Positions 24,655 to 32,048 of a stretch of DNA of 35,526 nt are shown one piece after another; the first letter of the stretch is position 1, and each line of letters starts with the position of its first letter. This DNA comes from CADEEV01 sp032127875 (GTDB lineage: Bacteria; Acidobacteriota; Vicinamibacteria; Fen-336). The notes beneath the pieces were generated by a model that searched no databases, had not been told where the DNA came from, and saw only the letters and a list, made by a program, of their open reading frames with translations. The translations under genes were made by a program, and so were the position numbers. The stretch covers positions 1-35,526 of the forward strand of contig JAQBHI010000056.1 of the NCBI GenBank assembly GCA_032127875.1. The letters are read 5' to 3'.

Positions 24655-27279
24655 ATGACCAGTGGTCGGAGCAAACACGTCATTCTCGCAGTCGGGCTGT
24701 TGGTCCTGCTGCTCGCCGGCTTGCCGCTGTGGGCCGCAGCCCAGGAACAGACCGAGCCCGCCGAAGCGGCACAGGACAAGGCGGCACAAGCACCAGCCAA
24801 AACGCCGCAACAGACGGCGGAAGGTGTCGTCCGTCTCGACGAGGAGGTCTTCGTCACCGGAAGCCGTACAGAAGCGCGCTCGGTGTCGGAATCGATGGCC
24901 CCGATCGACGTTCTCACGGCCCGTGAGTTCGAGGGCTTGACCGGCGCCGATCTGTCCGACCAACTGCGGACGCTGGTTCCCTCCTACAACGTGAACACGC
25001 AGCCGATCAGCGACGCGTCGACGATCGTTCGCCCGGCCTCGCTGCGCAACCTGGCGCCCGACCACACGCTCGTCTTGATCAACGGCGCGCGCCGCCATCG
25101 GGCGGCTGTGATCTACTGGCTGGGGAACGGGGTGGCCGACGGAGCGCAAGGCCCGGACCTCTCGGCGATCCCCGCGGTGGCGCTCAGGCAGGTCGAGGTG
25201 CTTCGCGACGGCGCCTCCGCACAATACGGCTCCGACGCCATCGCGGGCGTCATGAACTTCATGCTGAGGGACGCCCGCAAGGGCGGGAGCCTCGAGTTGC
25301 GCGGCGGCACGTACAAGGACGGCGGCGGCGATGCCTTCTCGATCGCGGGCAACACGGGCTTGCCGCTGGGTCAGCACGGCTTCGCCAACCTGACCTTCGA
25401 GTACGCCGGCAGCGACCCGACCGACCGCAGCGTGCAGCGCGACGACGCGGCCCTGCTGACCTCCGTGGGTAATACCGCCGTAAGGAACCCCGCGCAGATC
25501 TGGGGCTCGCCCAAGATCGAGGACGACCTCAAGTTGTGGGCCAATACGGGTTATCTGTTCGGCGGCGGCCAGCAGCTCTACGCGTTCGGGAACTACGTGA
25601 GGAAGAAGGTCACGGGAGGGTTCTACTACCGCAACCCGAACACGCGCGCCGCGGTCTTCAGCGGCGACGGCGGCGCATCGCTGTTGATCGGCGACGTGCT
25701 GGACGCTCGCGACGGCGTGCTGGACGGCTCGGCGCATTGCCCGCGGGTCCCGGTCACGAATGGCGTCCCGAATCAGGCGGCCTTGGGGCAGGTCTTCGCC
25801 GACCCTAACTGCTTCTCGTTCCAGGAGCTGTTCCCAGGCGGCTTCACTCCCCAGTTCGGCGGCAACGTGCGCGACTACTCGGCCGTCGCGGGTGTCAGGG
25901 GACTGATCGGGGATCGCCTGTCCTGGGATGCCAGCGCGGGCCTCGGCTCGAACGAGGTGGATTTCTTCATCTCGAACACCGTCAACGCGTCGCTTGGTCC
26001 CGACTCGCCCACCTTGTTCGACCCCGGCCTGTACAAGCAGGACGAGACCAACGTCAGTCTCCGGCTCGGCTACCCCGTCAACGACACGGTCCACCTGGCG
26101 GGCGGCCTGGAGTGGCGCGACGAGAAGTTCACGATCGGTATCGGGCAGTTGGAGTCCTACATCAACGGCCCCTTTGCCGAGCAGGGCTTCAGCGCTGCGT
26201 CCAACGGGTTCCCCGGCTTCGGGCCGCTTTCCGAGGGCAATTGGAGTCGCAGCAACTTCGCGGGCTACGTCGACGCCGATTTCAGCAAGGCCTCCACGTG
26301 GGACGTCGGCGCCGCCGCGCGCTTCGAGCACTTCGCCGACTTCGGTTCGACGATCAACGGCAAGCTCGCCGGCCGCTACGCCTTCAACCCCAACGTCGCC
26401 CTGCGGGGCAGCCTGAGCACCGGCTTCCGGGCGCCGACGCCGGGCCAGTCCAATGCCTTCAACGTGTCGACGCAGTTCGACCTGGTGCTGATGGACCTCG
26501 TCAACAACGGCACGATCCCGGCGACCTCGCCGGTGGCGGGGCTGCGTGGCGGCAAGGCCCTAGTCGCGGAGAAGTCGACCAACTACTCGCTCGGAGCGGT
26601 GCTGCGGCTGGGTAAGGTGAACGTCACGACCGACTACTTCCGGATCGACCTCAGGGACCGCCTTGCCGTGACTCAGAACTTCGCCTTGACCCCGCAGGAG
26701 GTGGAGGGCCTGCTGGCCGCGGGCATCACCAGTGCCCGAAGCATCACGAACTTCCGGTTCTTCACCAACGACTTCGAAACGACGACGCAGGGCATCGACG
26801 TCGTGGCCACCTATTCGCCGGGCAACACCGGCTTCAACCTGCTGTTCAACCACACCAACACCAAGGTCACGGCCTTCAACCCGGACACGCTCTCCGCGGG
26901 GCGCATCCAGCAGCTCGAGGAGGCCCTGCCGACGACGCGCGGCTCCCTGTCGATCACCCACGCGATCAAGGACCTCAGGCTGCTCGGCCGCCTGAGCTCC
27001 TACAGCGGCTGGTACGACGCCGACGACGCCGTGTCCTACGACGACATTCACCCGGAGCAAGGCTTCGTGTTCTCCGCCAATCACTTCCTCGTCGATCTCG
27101 AAGCGGCCTACGCCTGGAACAAGCGCATCACGTTAGTGATCGGCGGACAAAACGTCTTCAACCACTATCCGGGCGAAAACCCGGGCGCCCGAGCCGGTGT
27201 GGGCAACCTTTACAGCCAGTACACGCCGTTCGGGTTCAACGGCGCCTTCTGGTACGGACGGATCAAGTACGACTTCTGA
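24655..27279 (+). CDS. TonB-dependent outer-membrane receptor
   Basis: An 874-residue outer-membrane protein. A signal peptide (VILAVGLLVLLLAGLPLWAAAQ) is followed by an acidic Ala/Pro-rich linker and a TonB-box-like stretch before the plug (RLDEEVFVTGSRTE). The plug has TLVLINGARRHRAA and VEVLRDGASAQYGSDAIAGV, classic for the family. The rest is an alternating-strand beta barrel ending in WYGRIKYDF with the terminal Phe needed for insertion. It would move a scarce ligand (siderophore, vitamin, sugar or peptide) using TonB energy; the ligand is unknown. GGGGAGG lies 5 nt before the ATG at 24655; an earlier in-frame ATG at 24580 would put 25 poor-looking residues ahead of the signal peptide. 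In the 205-bp upstream gap TAGAAT (24502-24507) is a possible -10. No tonB/exbBD is in the window. Confidence 0.93.
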   Translation: MTSGRSKHVILAVGLLVLLLAGLPLWAAAQEQTEPAEAAQDKAAQAPAKTPQQTAEGVVRLDEEVFVTGSRTEARSVSESMAPIDVLTAREFEGLTGADLSDQLRTLVPSYNVNTQPISDASTIVRPASLRNLAPDHTLVLINGARRHRAAVIYWLGNGVADGAQGPDLSAIPAVALRQVEVLRDGASAQYGSDAIAGVMNFMLRDARKGGSLELRGGTYKDGGGDAFSIAGNTGLPLGQHGFANLTFEYAGSDPTDRSVQRDDAALLTSVGNTAVRNPAQIWGSPKIEDDLKLWANTGYLFGGGQQLYAFGNYVRKKVTGGFYYRNPNTRAAVFSGDGGASLLIGDVLDARDGVLDGSAHCPRVPVTNGVPNQAALGQVFADPNCFSFQELFPGGFTPQFGGNVRDYSAVAGVRGLIGDRLSWDASAGLGSNEVDFFISNTVNASLGPDSPTLFDPGLYKQDETNVSLRLGYPVNDTVHLAGGLEWRDEKFTIGIGQLESYINGPFAEQGFSAASNGFPGFGPLSEGNWSRSNFAGYVDADFSKASTWDVGAAARFEHFADFGSTINGKLAGRYAFNPNVALRGSLSTGFRAPTPGQSNAFNVSTQFDLVLMDLVNNGTIPATSPVAGLRGGKALVAEKSTNYSLGAVLRLGKVNVTTDYFRIDLRDRLAVTQNFALTPQEVEGLLAAGITSARSITNFRFFTNDFETTTQGIDVVATYSPGNTGFNLLFNHTNTKVTAFNPDTLSAGRIQQLEEALPTTRGSLSITHAIKDLRLLGRLSSYSGWYDADDAVSYDDIHPEQGFVFSANHFLVDLEAAYAWNKRITLVIGGQNVFNHYPGENPGARAGVGNLYSQYTPFGFNGAFWYGRIKYDF

Positions 27280-27297
27280 GCGGGCACGCTAGATCGT

Positions 27298-27330
27298 GAC
27301 CGAGCGGCTCGCTTGGTGAGCCGCTCGGTC
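27298..27330 (+). terminator. Perfect 13-bp hairpin after the TonB receptor gene
   Basis: GACCGAGCGGCTC (27298-27310) pairs without mismatch with GAGCCGCTCGGTC (27318-27330) around a 7-nt loop. It begins 18 bp after the receptor stop and lies between convergent genes. No T tract follows, so either a GC-rich terminator or an mRNA 3' stabiliser. The remaining gap to 27431 carries only a short imperfect direct repeat, AGGCTCAGGCC then AGGCTCTGGCC, near 27400-27432. Confidence 0.65.
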
Positions 27331-27431
27331 GCGCGCCTGTGGCTGAATCGCTGAGGCGCCAGAGTTTGCCGGGTGTGTTGGCCTAGGGAACCTCTGCCTT
27401 TGAGGCTCAGGCCAAGCTGTAGGCTCTGGCC

Positions 27432-28577
27432 CTACGCTTCGCGCCAGGCGCGCGGGACGCGCGGGGACAGGCGGAAGCGAGGCTCGCTCTGCGGGCGCGA
27501 GCCGCCCACGAGATCGGCGACTTCTTCGCCGACGACCGGGCCCAGCTTGAAGGCGTGGCCCGAGCCGCCGCCGACGAGCCAGGCGTTTTCCATCGCGGGA
27601 TGCCGGTCGATCAGCAGGTGCTCGTCCGCCGTCAGCTCATAGGTACAGACGCGAGAGTCGACGACCGGCGCGTCGGCGAGAGCCGGGAAGCGGCGCTGCA
27701 GATACTCGCGCACCGAGCCGACGCTCGCCGGATCGAGACAGCGTTCGGCGCTCGTCGGGTCGATCTCCGGGCCGGGCGTGTCGATGCCGATCTTGAAGGC
27801 GCGGCCGTCCAGCGCAGGAATCCCATAATAGGCGCCGATCTCGAGCCAGGCGGGCAGATGCGCGGCGTCGAACCCGGCCTCGCCTTTGGGCAGGCCGAAA
27901 TACAGCTCCTCGGCCCGGTAGACTCGGATCGTTTCGCGAAGCTGGTCGGGGAAGAGTTGCGGGAGCCAGGGGCCGCACGCGAAGACGAAGTGCTCTGCGG
28001 CGATCGTCTCCGAGCCGACGCGAACTTCGAGGAGCCGGCCTCTTGCCGTGACCCCGGGCTCGGCCGCGCCACGCAGCAGGCGACCGCCTCGGCGCACGAA
28101 GGCTTCGGCCAGGCGGCGCACGCCTTCGCGTGCCAGCAGCGCTCCGGCGCGCGGCTCGAAGATCGCGAACTGGAGACCTTCCGCGCGGATCACGGGATGG
28201 CGAGCGGTCAGCGCCGCAGCTTCGAGTCGCTCGACCGGGATACCTAGCTTGCGTAGCACGGCTTCGCCCGCGGCCTCGTAACCGTTGGACTCGCGCGCCA
28301 TCCACAGCACGCCGGTCTTGAAGAAGACCTGCCGGCCCAGTTCGCTCTCCCAGCGTTCCCAAGCCGAGATCGCGCGCCACGCCCATTCGCTGTAGAACGC
28401 GTCGCTGCCGTAGAGCGAACGGATCACGCGGCTTTCCGACGAGGAGGTCGCGCGTGGGTGGCCGGGTTCCCAAGGGTCAGCGAGGACGACGCGGGCTCCG
28501 CGCTCGACCAGCGAGAGCGCCGTGAAGACGCCCAGGACTCCGGCTCCGGCAACCACGACATCGGGCTTTTGGCTCAA
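27432..28577 (-). CDS. FAD-dependent amine oxidase, sarcosine oxidase/SolA-like
   Basis: A 381-residue flavoenzyme of the monomeric sarcosine oxidase/N-methyltryptophan oxidase group, which oxidises secondary amines and some cyclic amino acids. Marks are the N-terminal FAD motif VVVAGAGVLGVFTALSLVERG followed by the acidic LADP, SSSESRVIRSLYG, the C-terminal CTYELTADEHLLIDRHP with the Cys that in SolA and MSOX carries covalent FAD, and the GGGSGHAFKLGPVVGE segment. The substrate is not fixed by sequence alone. The start is a TTG at 28577 overlapping the stop of the upstream TPM gene (TTGA at 28577-28574). No strong ribosome-binding site is seen, in keeping with coupled translation. Confidence 0.88.
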   Translation of the reverse strand: MSQKPDVVVAGAGVLGVFTALSLVERGARVVLADPWEPGHPRATSSSESRVIRSLYGSDAFYSEWAWRAISAWERWESELGRQVFFKTGVLWMARESNGYEAAGEAVLRKLGIPVERLEAAALTARHPVIRAEGLQFAIFEPRAGALLAREGVRRLAEAFVRRGGRLLRGAAEPGVTARGRLLEVRVGSETIAAEHFVFACGPWLPQLFPDQLRETIRVYRAEELYFGLPKGEAGFDAAHLPAWLEIGAYYGIPALDGRAFKIGIDTPGPEIDPTSAERCLDPASVGSVREYLQRRFPALADAPVVDSRVCTYELTADEHLLIDRHPAMENAWLVGGGSGHAFKLGPVVGEEVADLVGGSRPQSEPRFRLSPRVPRAWREA

Positions 28578-29014
28578 CGGTCCTCCGAGATCTGATTCGG
28601 CAGCTCGTTCACGTCCGCGCCCGAGGTTCTCGGGAAGTGCTGCGCGAGCAGATCCCCCGTCTGGGCGACGGCCTCGACGAGCCCGTCCGTGTAGCGTCCC
28701 TCACGGAACGCCGCCTCGAGCAGCGCGGCCACACGGGGCCAGACATCTCGGCCGCCCTTGTCGTGGATGCCGATGTCACCGATCACGGCGAAGCGGCGCA
28801 CCTTGGGCGCGACGTACAGCAGCACGCCGTTGCGTTCCTTCGTCGCGGTCATCCCCAGCTTCTCGAACTCGCGCGCCGCCGCCGCCTGCGCATCGTCCAC
28901 CGCGCGGTGGCTCACGTGGATCCGAATCTCGCCTCGCGAGAGCGCCTCGGCGCTGCGAATTGCCTCGACGATCCGCCCGTGATCCAGCTTCTTCAGAAAC
29001 GCGTCGAGCTGCAT
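28574..29014 (-). CDS. TPM-domain protein, soluble
   Basis: A 146-residue protein formed of a TPM_phosphatase-type (TLP18.3/Psb32/MOLO-1) domain, as in YgcG relatives. The family segments are visible: IVEAIRSAEALSRGEIRIHV, then FEKLGMTATKERNGVLLYVA, RRFAVIGDIGIHDKGG and FREGRYTDGLVEAV. There is no signal peptide or membrane helix, so it is cytosolic, unlike its neighbour. Such domains often accompany LemA and membrane-linked partners; biochemical activity is not settled. AGGAGG (29026-29021) sits 6 nt before the ATG at 29014 and, with CCTC after it, is self-complementary. It starts 14 bp after the other TPM gene and ends in a TTGA overlap with the oxidase gene. Confidence 0.85.
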   Translation of the reverse strand: MQLDAFLKKLDHGRIVEAIRSAEALSRGEIRIHVSHRAVDDAQAAAAREFEKLGMTATKERNGVLLYVAPKVRRFAVIGDIGIHDKGGRDVWPRVAALLEAAFREGRYTDGLVEAVAQTGDLLAQHFPRTSGADVNELPNQISEDR

Positions 29015-29028
29015 GTGAGGCCTCCTCG

Positions 29029-29766
29029 CTACCAGCTTCCCGACGCGCCGCCGCCGCCGAAGCCACCCCCGCCACCCGAGAACCCGCCCCCGCCCGAGCG
29101 TCCGCCACCGCCCCAGCCGCCGCCGCCCCAGCCTCCGCGCCGATACCTCCGATAGCCGCCGCCGGTGTAGAGTGTCGGCCCCATCTGGAGCCGGAGCAGG
29201 GCGACCACCACCATCAGCATCACACCGAGCAGCAGGACCTGGCCTTGGGTGGAGCGTGCCGGTCGGGCTTGCTCGGTCGGCTGATACTCGCCGCGCGTCG
29301 CCTTCTGGATCGCGTCGATTCCCGCTGCGAGGCCGCCCGCCGCATCGCCCGCGCGAAAGCGGCTCGCGATCTCGTCGTCGACGATACGCTTGGCAAGGGC
29401 GTCGGGCAGGGCGCCCTCCAGGCCGTAGCCCACTTCGAGGCGCACTTTCCGGTCCTTCACGAACACGAACAGCACGACGCCGTTGTCGAGCTTGTTGCGG
29501 CCCGCGCGCCAGGCCTGGGCGGTGCGGATCGTGAAATCTTCGAGCGAAGGCGACGGCAACTCCGGGAAGATCGCCACCACGACCTGGTTGGACGTCTCGG
29601 AGTCGAAGCCGCGGAGCTGGGCTTCGAAACGAGCGGCGTCGTCCGCCGACACGAGGCTCGCGTAGTCGTTGAAATACTGGACGGGTGGGGCCGGCAACGC
29701 GGCCTCGCCAGCCCGGGCGGGGCTGGCGAGAAGCAGCACGGCGGCGACGATTCCGGTATGGCGCAT
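29029..29766 (-). CDS. Exported TPM-domain membrane protein with Gly-rich tail
   Basis: A 245-residue protein of the YgcG/TPM type. A signal peptide (GIVAAVLLLASPARAGE) precedes a TPM domain at about 28-145 (FNDYASLVSADDAARFEAQL; DNGVVLFVFVKDRKVRLEVG; EGALPDALAKRIVDDEI). A transmembrane helix at about 178-195 (GQVLLLGVMLMVVVALL) anchors it, and a Gly/Trp-rich low-complexity tail with GGGFGGGGASGSW ends the protein, as is usual for this family. The domain thus faces the periplasm. The gene lies between lemA and the soluble TPM gene, an arrangement known from many bacteria, pointing to a joint envelope-related role. The start is the ATG at 29766. Confidence 0.9.
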   Translation of the reverse strand: MRHTGIVAAVLLLASPARAGEAALPAPPVQYFNDYASLVSADDAARFEAQLRGFDSETSNQVVVAIFPELPSPSLEDFTIRTAQAWRAGRNKLDNGVVLFVFVKDRKVRLEVGYGLEGALPDALAKRIVDDEIASRFRAGDAAGGLAAGIDAIQKATRGEYQPTEQARPARSTQGQVLLLGVMLMVVVALLRLQMGPTLYTGGGYRRYRRGGWGGGGWGGGGRSGGGGFSGGGGGFGGGGASGSW

Positions 29767-29807
29767 CGCCTTGGTGACTCCTGGGCCTGCCGATGGGAGC
29801 GGCGGAC

Positions 29808-30443
29808 CTAGTGCACGGGTGCCGGCGCCGGCGTCGCGCCGAAGTTGAACTCGACCTTGGGCGCTTCCTCGGCCCCCGTTGCGGCCTTGAAGTAGGGCTT
29901 GTCACGGAAGCCCATGATGTTCGCGACCAGGTTCGTCGGAAAAATGAGCCGGGCCGTGTTGTACGCCTGGGCGGATTCGTTGAAACGCATGCGCTCGACG
30001 GTGACCCGGTTCTCGGTGCCCTCGAGCTGGGCCTGCAGGTCCCGGAAGTTCGCGCTGGCCTTGAGGTCGGGGTAGGCCTCGGCCACGGCCATCAGCCGTG
30101 ACAGCGCGCCCGACAGGCCGTTTTGCGCCTGCTGCCATTGCGCGAAAGCCTGCGGGTTGTCGAGCAGCTCCTTGCCGGAGATCTGGACCTTGCCGACACT
30201 CGCCCGCGCCTCGGTCACCGCCGTGAGCGTGGACTGTTCGAAGCTGGCCGCGCCCTTGACGGTAGCCACAAGGTTCGGAATCAGATCGGCCCGCCGCTGA
30301 TAGACGTTCTCGACCTGCGCCCACTGCGCATCCACGGCCTGTCCCAGGCCGACCAGGCTGTTGTACCGGCTCACGCCGCAAGCACCCGCCACCAGCACGA
30401 GCCCGAGGATCACGAACAGCAGAAGCGTCGCCAGCTTACCCAT
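29808..30443 (-). CDS. lemA: LemA family protein
   Basis: A 211-residue LemA family protein, membrane-anchored with a helical periplasmic domain. The N-terminal segment LATLLLFVILGLVLVAGAC has a possible lipobox ending at Cys22. Family marks follow: YNSLVGLGQAVDAQWAQVENVYQRRADLIPN, then LVATVKGAASFEQ, TLTAVTEARASVG, the middle FAQWQQAQNGLSGALSRLMA and the C-terminal RLIFPTNLVANIMGF with DKPYF next. This is a typical LemA pattern; the function is not known in detail. The ATG at 30443 has GGAGG 7 nt before it. It is the first of the lemA-TPM-TPM run and is preceded by a 22-bp gap and a gene remnant. Confidence 0.92.
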   Translation of the reverse strand: MGKLATLLLFVILGLVLVAGACGVSRYNSLVGLGQAVDAQWAQVENVYQRRADLIPNLVATVKGAASFEQSTLTAVTEARASVGKVQISGKELLDNPQAFAQWQQAQNGLSGALSRLMAVAEAYPDLKASANFRDLQAQLEGTENRVTVERMRFNESAQAYNTARLIFPTNLVANIMGFRDKPYFKAATGAEEAPKVEFNFGATPAPAPVH

Positions 30444-30465
30444 TCTCGTCCTCCACCTCCCGAGT

Positions 30466-30665
30466 CTACCTCGGCCCTTCGTTCACGATGCTGCGCAGGG
30501 CGCCATCCTCCGCGGCGACGAAGCCCACCGACCGATTTCGCCCTTCGCCTTTGGCCTGATACAGCGCGCGATCGGCACGCCTTGCCGCCTCGCGCGAAGC
30601 CTCCCCCTCGGTCCTTCCCGCGATCCAACGGAACGGCGACCAGCCCAGCGAGCAGGTGCCGCCAG
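30466..30665 (-). pseudogene. 3' remnant of a GGDEF (diguanylate cyclase) gene
   Basis: The minus strand encodes about 60 residues with the C-terminal end of a GGDEF domain: TCSLGWSPFRW, then AARRADRALYQAKGEGRNRS and a short tail to a TAG at 30468-30466. The last part is the highly typical 'RAD.ALY.AK..GRN' helix. The catalytic GGDEF motif and everything before it are absent. Further upstream in the frame the translation is a meaningless shadow of the dipeptidase gene. It lies between the dipeptidase and lemA genes. It cannot make c-di-GMP. Confidence 0.7.
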
Positions 30666-30697
30666 ACCCAGAAGGGCCGCGAGAACCGCGGCGTGTG

Positions 30698-31405
30698 TCA
30701 CGGCCCCGCGGGGGCTGCCTCGGCGCCGAGCTCGGCGAACGGGATGTCGGCGATGGCGTAGGAGGCCCAATCGCGATAGTTGAAATGCCACCACTCGTTG
30801 GGCTCGACGCTGAAGCCTTCCTTCTCCATCGCGGTGCGTAGCGTCTCGCGTGCTGAGCGCGCTGCGGCCGAGCCGCCCCGGAACGACGGGTAGGCACGCT
30901 CGGACATCTCGTCGTAGGCGCTGGGCATCGCGACCTCGGCGCCGCTGGTCAGGTCGTACAGCGACAGGTCCACGGCGCAGCCACGGTTGTGTTTCGAGCC
31001 CTTCGCAGGATCCGCGACGAACTCACGCTGAACCGGAGCGACGACGTCCCAGAAGAGCCTGGTCACGGACCAGGGGCGATAGCCATCGAAGATCAGCAGG
31101 CCGAAGCCCTTCTCGCGCAGGGAGAGATGAGCGCGCACGAGCGCCACGGCTGCCGGCCGCTGCAAGAAAGCGCGCGCCTCCGAGTAGACGGGTCGCCCGA
31201 CGAAGTTGTCCTTGGTCGCGTAGCGGATATCCAGATGCAGCGTGTTGTCGAGTCTCACGAGCTCGACCAGATCCGGCTTTCGGAACGGCCCGGTTTCGTG
31301 CGGCGGGCCTTGCTGGGCGGCGGCCGCGACCGCGAGCAAGAGTGCTCCGGCCGCCCAAACCGCCAGGGGTTCAGGGCTTCTTCGCAAGGCTCTGGATGAA
31401 AGCAC
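30698..31405 (-). CDS. ddpX: D-Ala-D-Ala dipeptidase, VanX/DdpX family
   Basis: A 235-residue M15D zinc peptidase that cleaves D-alanyl-D-alanine. The VanX-type motifs are intact: the Arg in FDGYRPWSVT, the zinc site SKHNRGCAVDLSLYD (His and Asp) and the EWWHFNY box with catalytic Glu and zinc His. A hydrophobic N-terminal stretch (PLAVWAAGALLLAVAAAAQ) suggests export, so it would act in the periplasm on peptidoglycan-derived dipeptide, rather than conferring vancomycin resistance as cytosolic VanX does. The start is uncertain: GTG at 31405 overlaps the PilZ gene by 35 bp, and a TTG at 31387 is an alternative. No vanA/vanH/vanS-type gene is near. Confidence 0.82.
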   Translation of the reverse strand: MLSSRALRRSPEPLAVWAAGALLLAVAAAAQQGPPHETGPFRKPDLVELVRLDNTLHLDIRYATKDNFVGRPVYSEARAFLQRPAAVALVRAHLSLREKGFGLLIFDGYRPWSVTRLFWDVVAPVQREFVADPAKGSKHNRGCAVDLSLYDLTSGAEVAMPSAYDEMSERAYPSFRGGSAAARSARETLRTAMEKEGFSVEPNEWWHFNYRDWASYAIADIPFAELGAEAAPAGP

Positions 31406-32048
31406 CGAGCCGGTTGCGATCGGCGCTCGACAATTCCAGGAACTCGATGCCCAGCTGGAGCAAGCCCGTCTCCGCGGTCGGGGCGCCGCAAAACGCGACC
31501 CGGCCCAGAAAAGCCAGCGGCGGCTCGCCTTCCTGCATGGTCATCTCCATCGGGCAGCGCTGCTCGGGCTCGAGGCTGTAGTCCGCCTCGATCAGCATCC
31601 CGCGGATGCTGATCACCTTCACGTGATAGGGCCGCGGCACGTCGAGCAGGGCCTTGCCCGGGGCGTCGATGTGGAAACGCAGGCCGCCGAGACGCTTCTC
31701 CTCGATCAGCTTGTTTTCGTCGATGAATGCGACCAGCTCGCTCAGCCGCTGGGTGAGCATGTCCGTGAACTTCATGCCTGCGGAGTAGACGAGAACGTCC
31801 TCGCCCTGGGCGCCCGTCTTGCGCTCGTCGAGCGCCGACCAGACGATCACGCCTTTCACCGAGAGCGTCTTGACGTTCACCTCCAGCTTGAGCATGTACT
31901 CGCTGCCGATGTTGAGGCGCCGGCCGAGCTTGAGCGCCACGCCCGACAGGCTCATGTTGACGATCTCCACCTCGGAGGCGAACGTCATCTTGCCGTGGAG
32001 ACCCTCCACCACGAAGCGCGGCTGCCGGCGATGGTCCTGGTCGCTCAA
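31371..32048 (-). CDS. PilZ-domain protein (candidate c-di-GMP receptor)
   Basis: A 225-residue protein. The N-terminal half is a PilZ domain: HRRQPRFVVEG provides the RxxxR motif and IVNMSLSGVALKLG the [DN]xSxxG motif that grip c-di-GMP. After it comes a second, related beta-rich half (KRLGGLRFHIDAPGKALLDV; GVRGMLIEADYSLEPEQ-like strand) that may be a degenerate second PilZ copy. It lacks membrane segments. The start is TTG at 32048 overlapping the aldehyde dehydrogenase stop (TTGA at 32048-32045), and the reading frame before it belongs to the dehydrogenase gene. Near it lies only a GGDEF remnant, so the c-di-GMP source would have to be elsewhere. Confidence 0.72.
   Translation of the reverse strand: MSDQDHRRQPRFVVEGLHGKMTFASEVEIVNMSLSGVALKLGRRLNIGSEYMLKLEVNVKTLSVKGVIVWSALDERKTGAQGEDVLVYSAGMKFTDMLTQRLSELVAFIDENKLIEEKRLGGLRFHIDAPGKALLDVPRPYHVKVISIRGMLIEADYSLEPEQRCPMEMTMQEGEPPLAFLGRVAFCGAPTAETGLLQLGIEFLELSSADRNRLGAFIQSLAKKP

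Noticed and set aside
24601..26331. Long minus-strand frame opposite the TonB receptor gene
   Set aside because: The plus strand encodes a recognised plug and barrel; the opposite strand shows no domain.
30698..31405. A vancomycin-resistance cluster
   Set aside because: VanX-type motifs are present, but there is no VanH, VanA/B ligase or VanRS pair nearby, and the protein appears to be exported.
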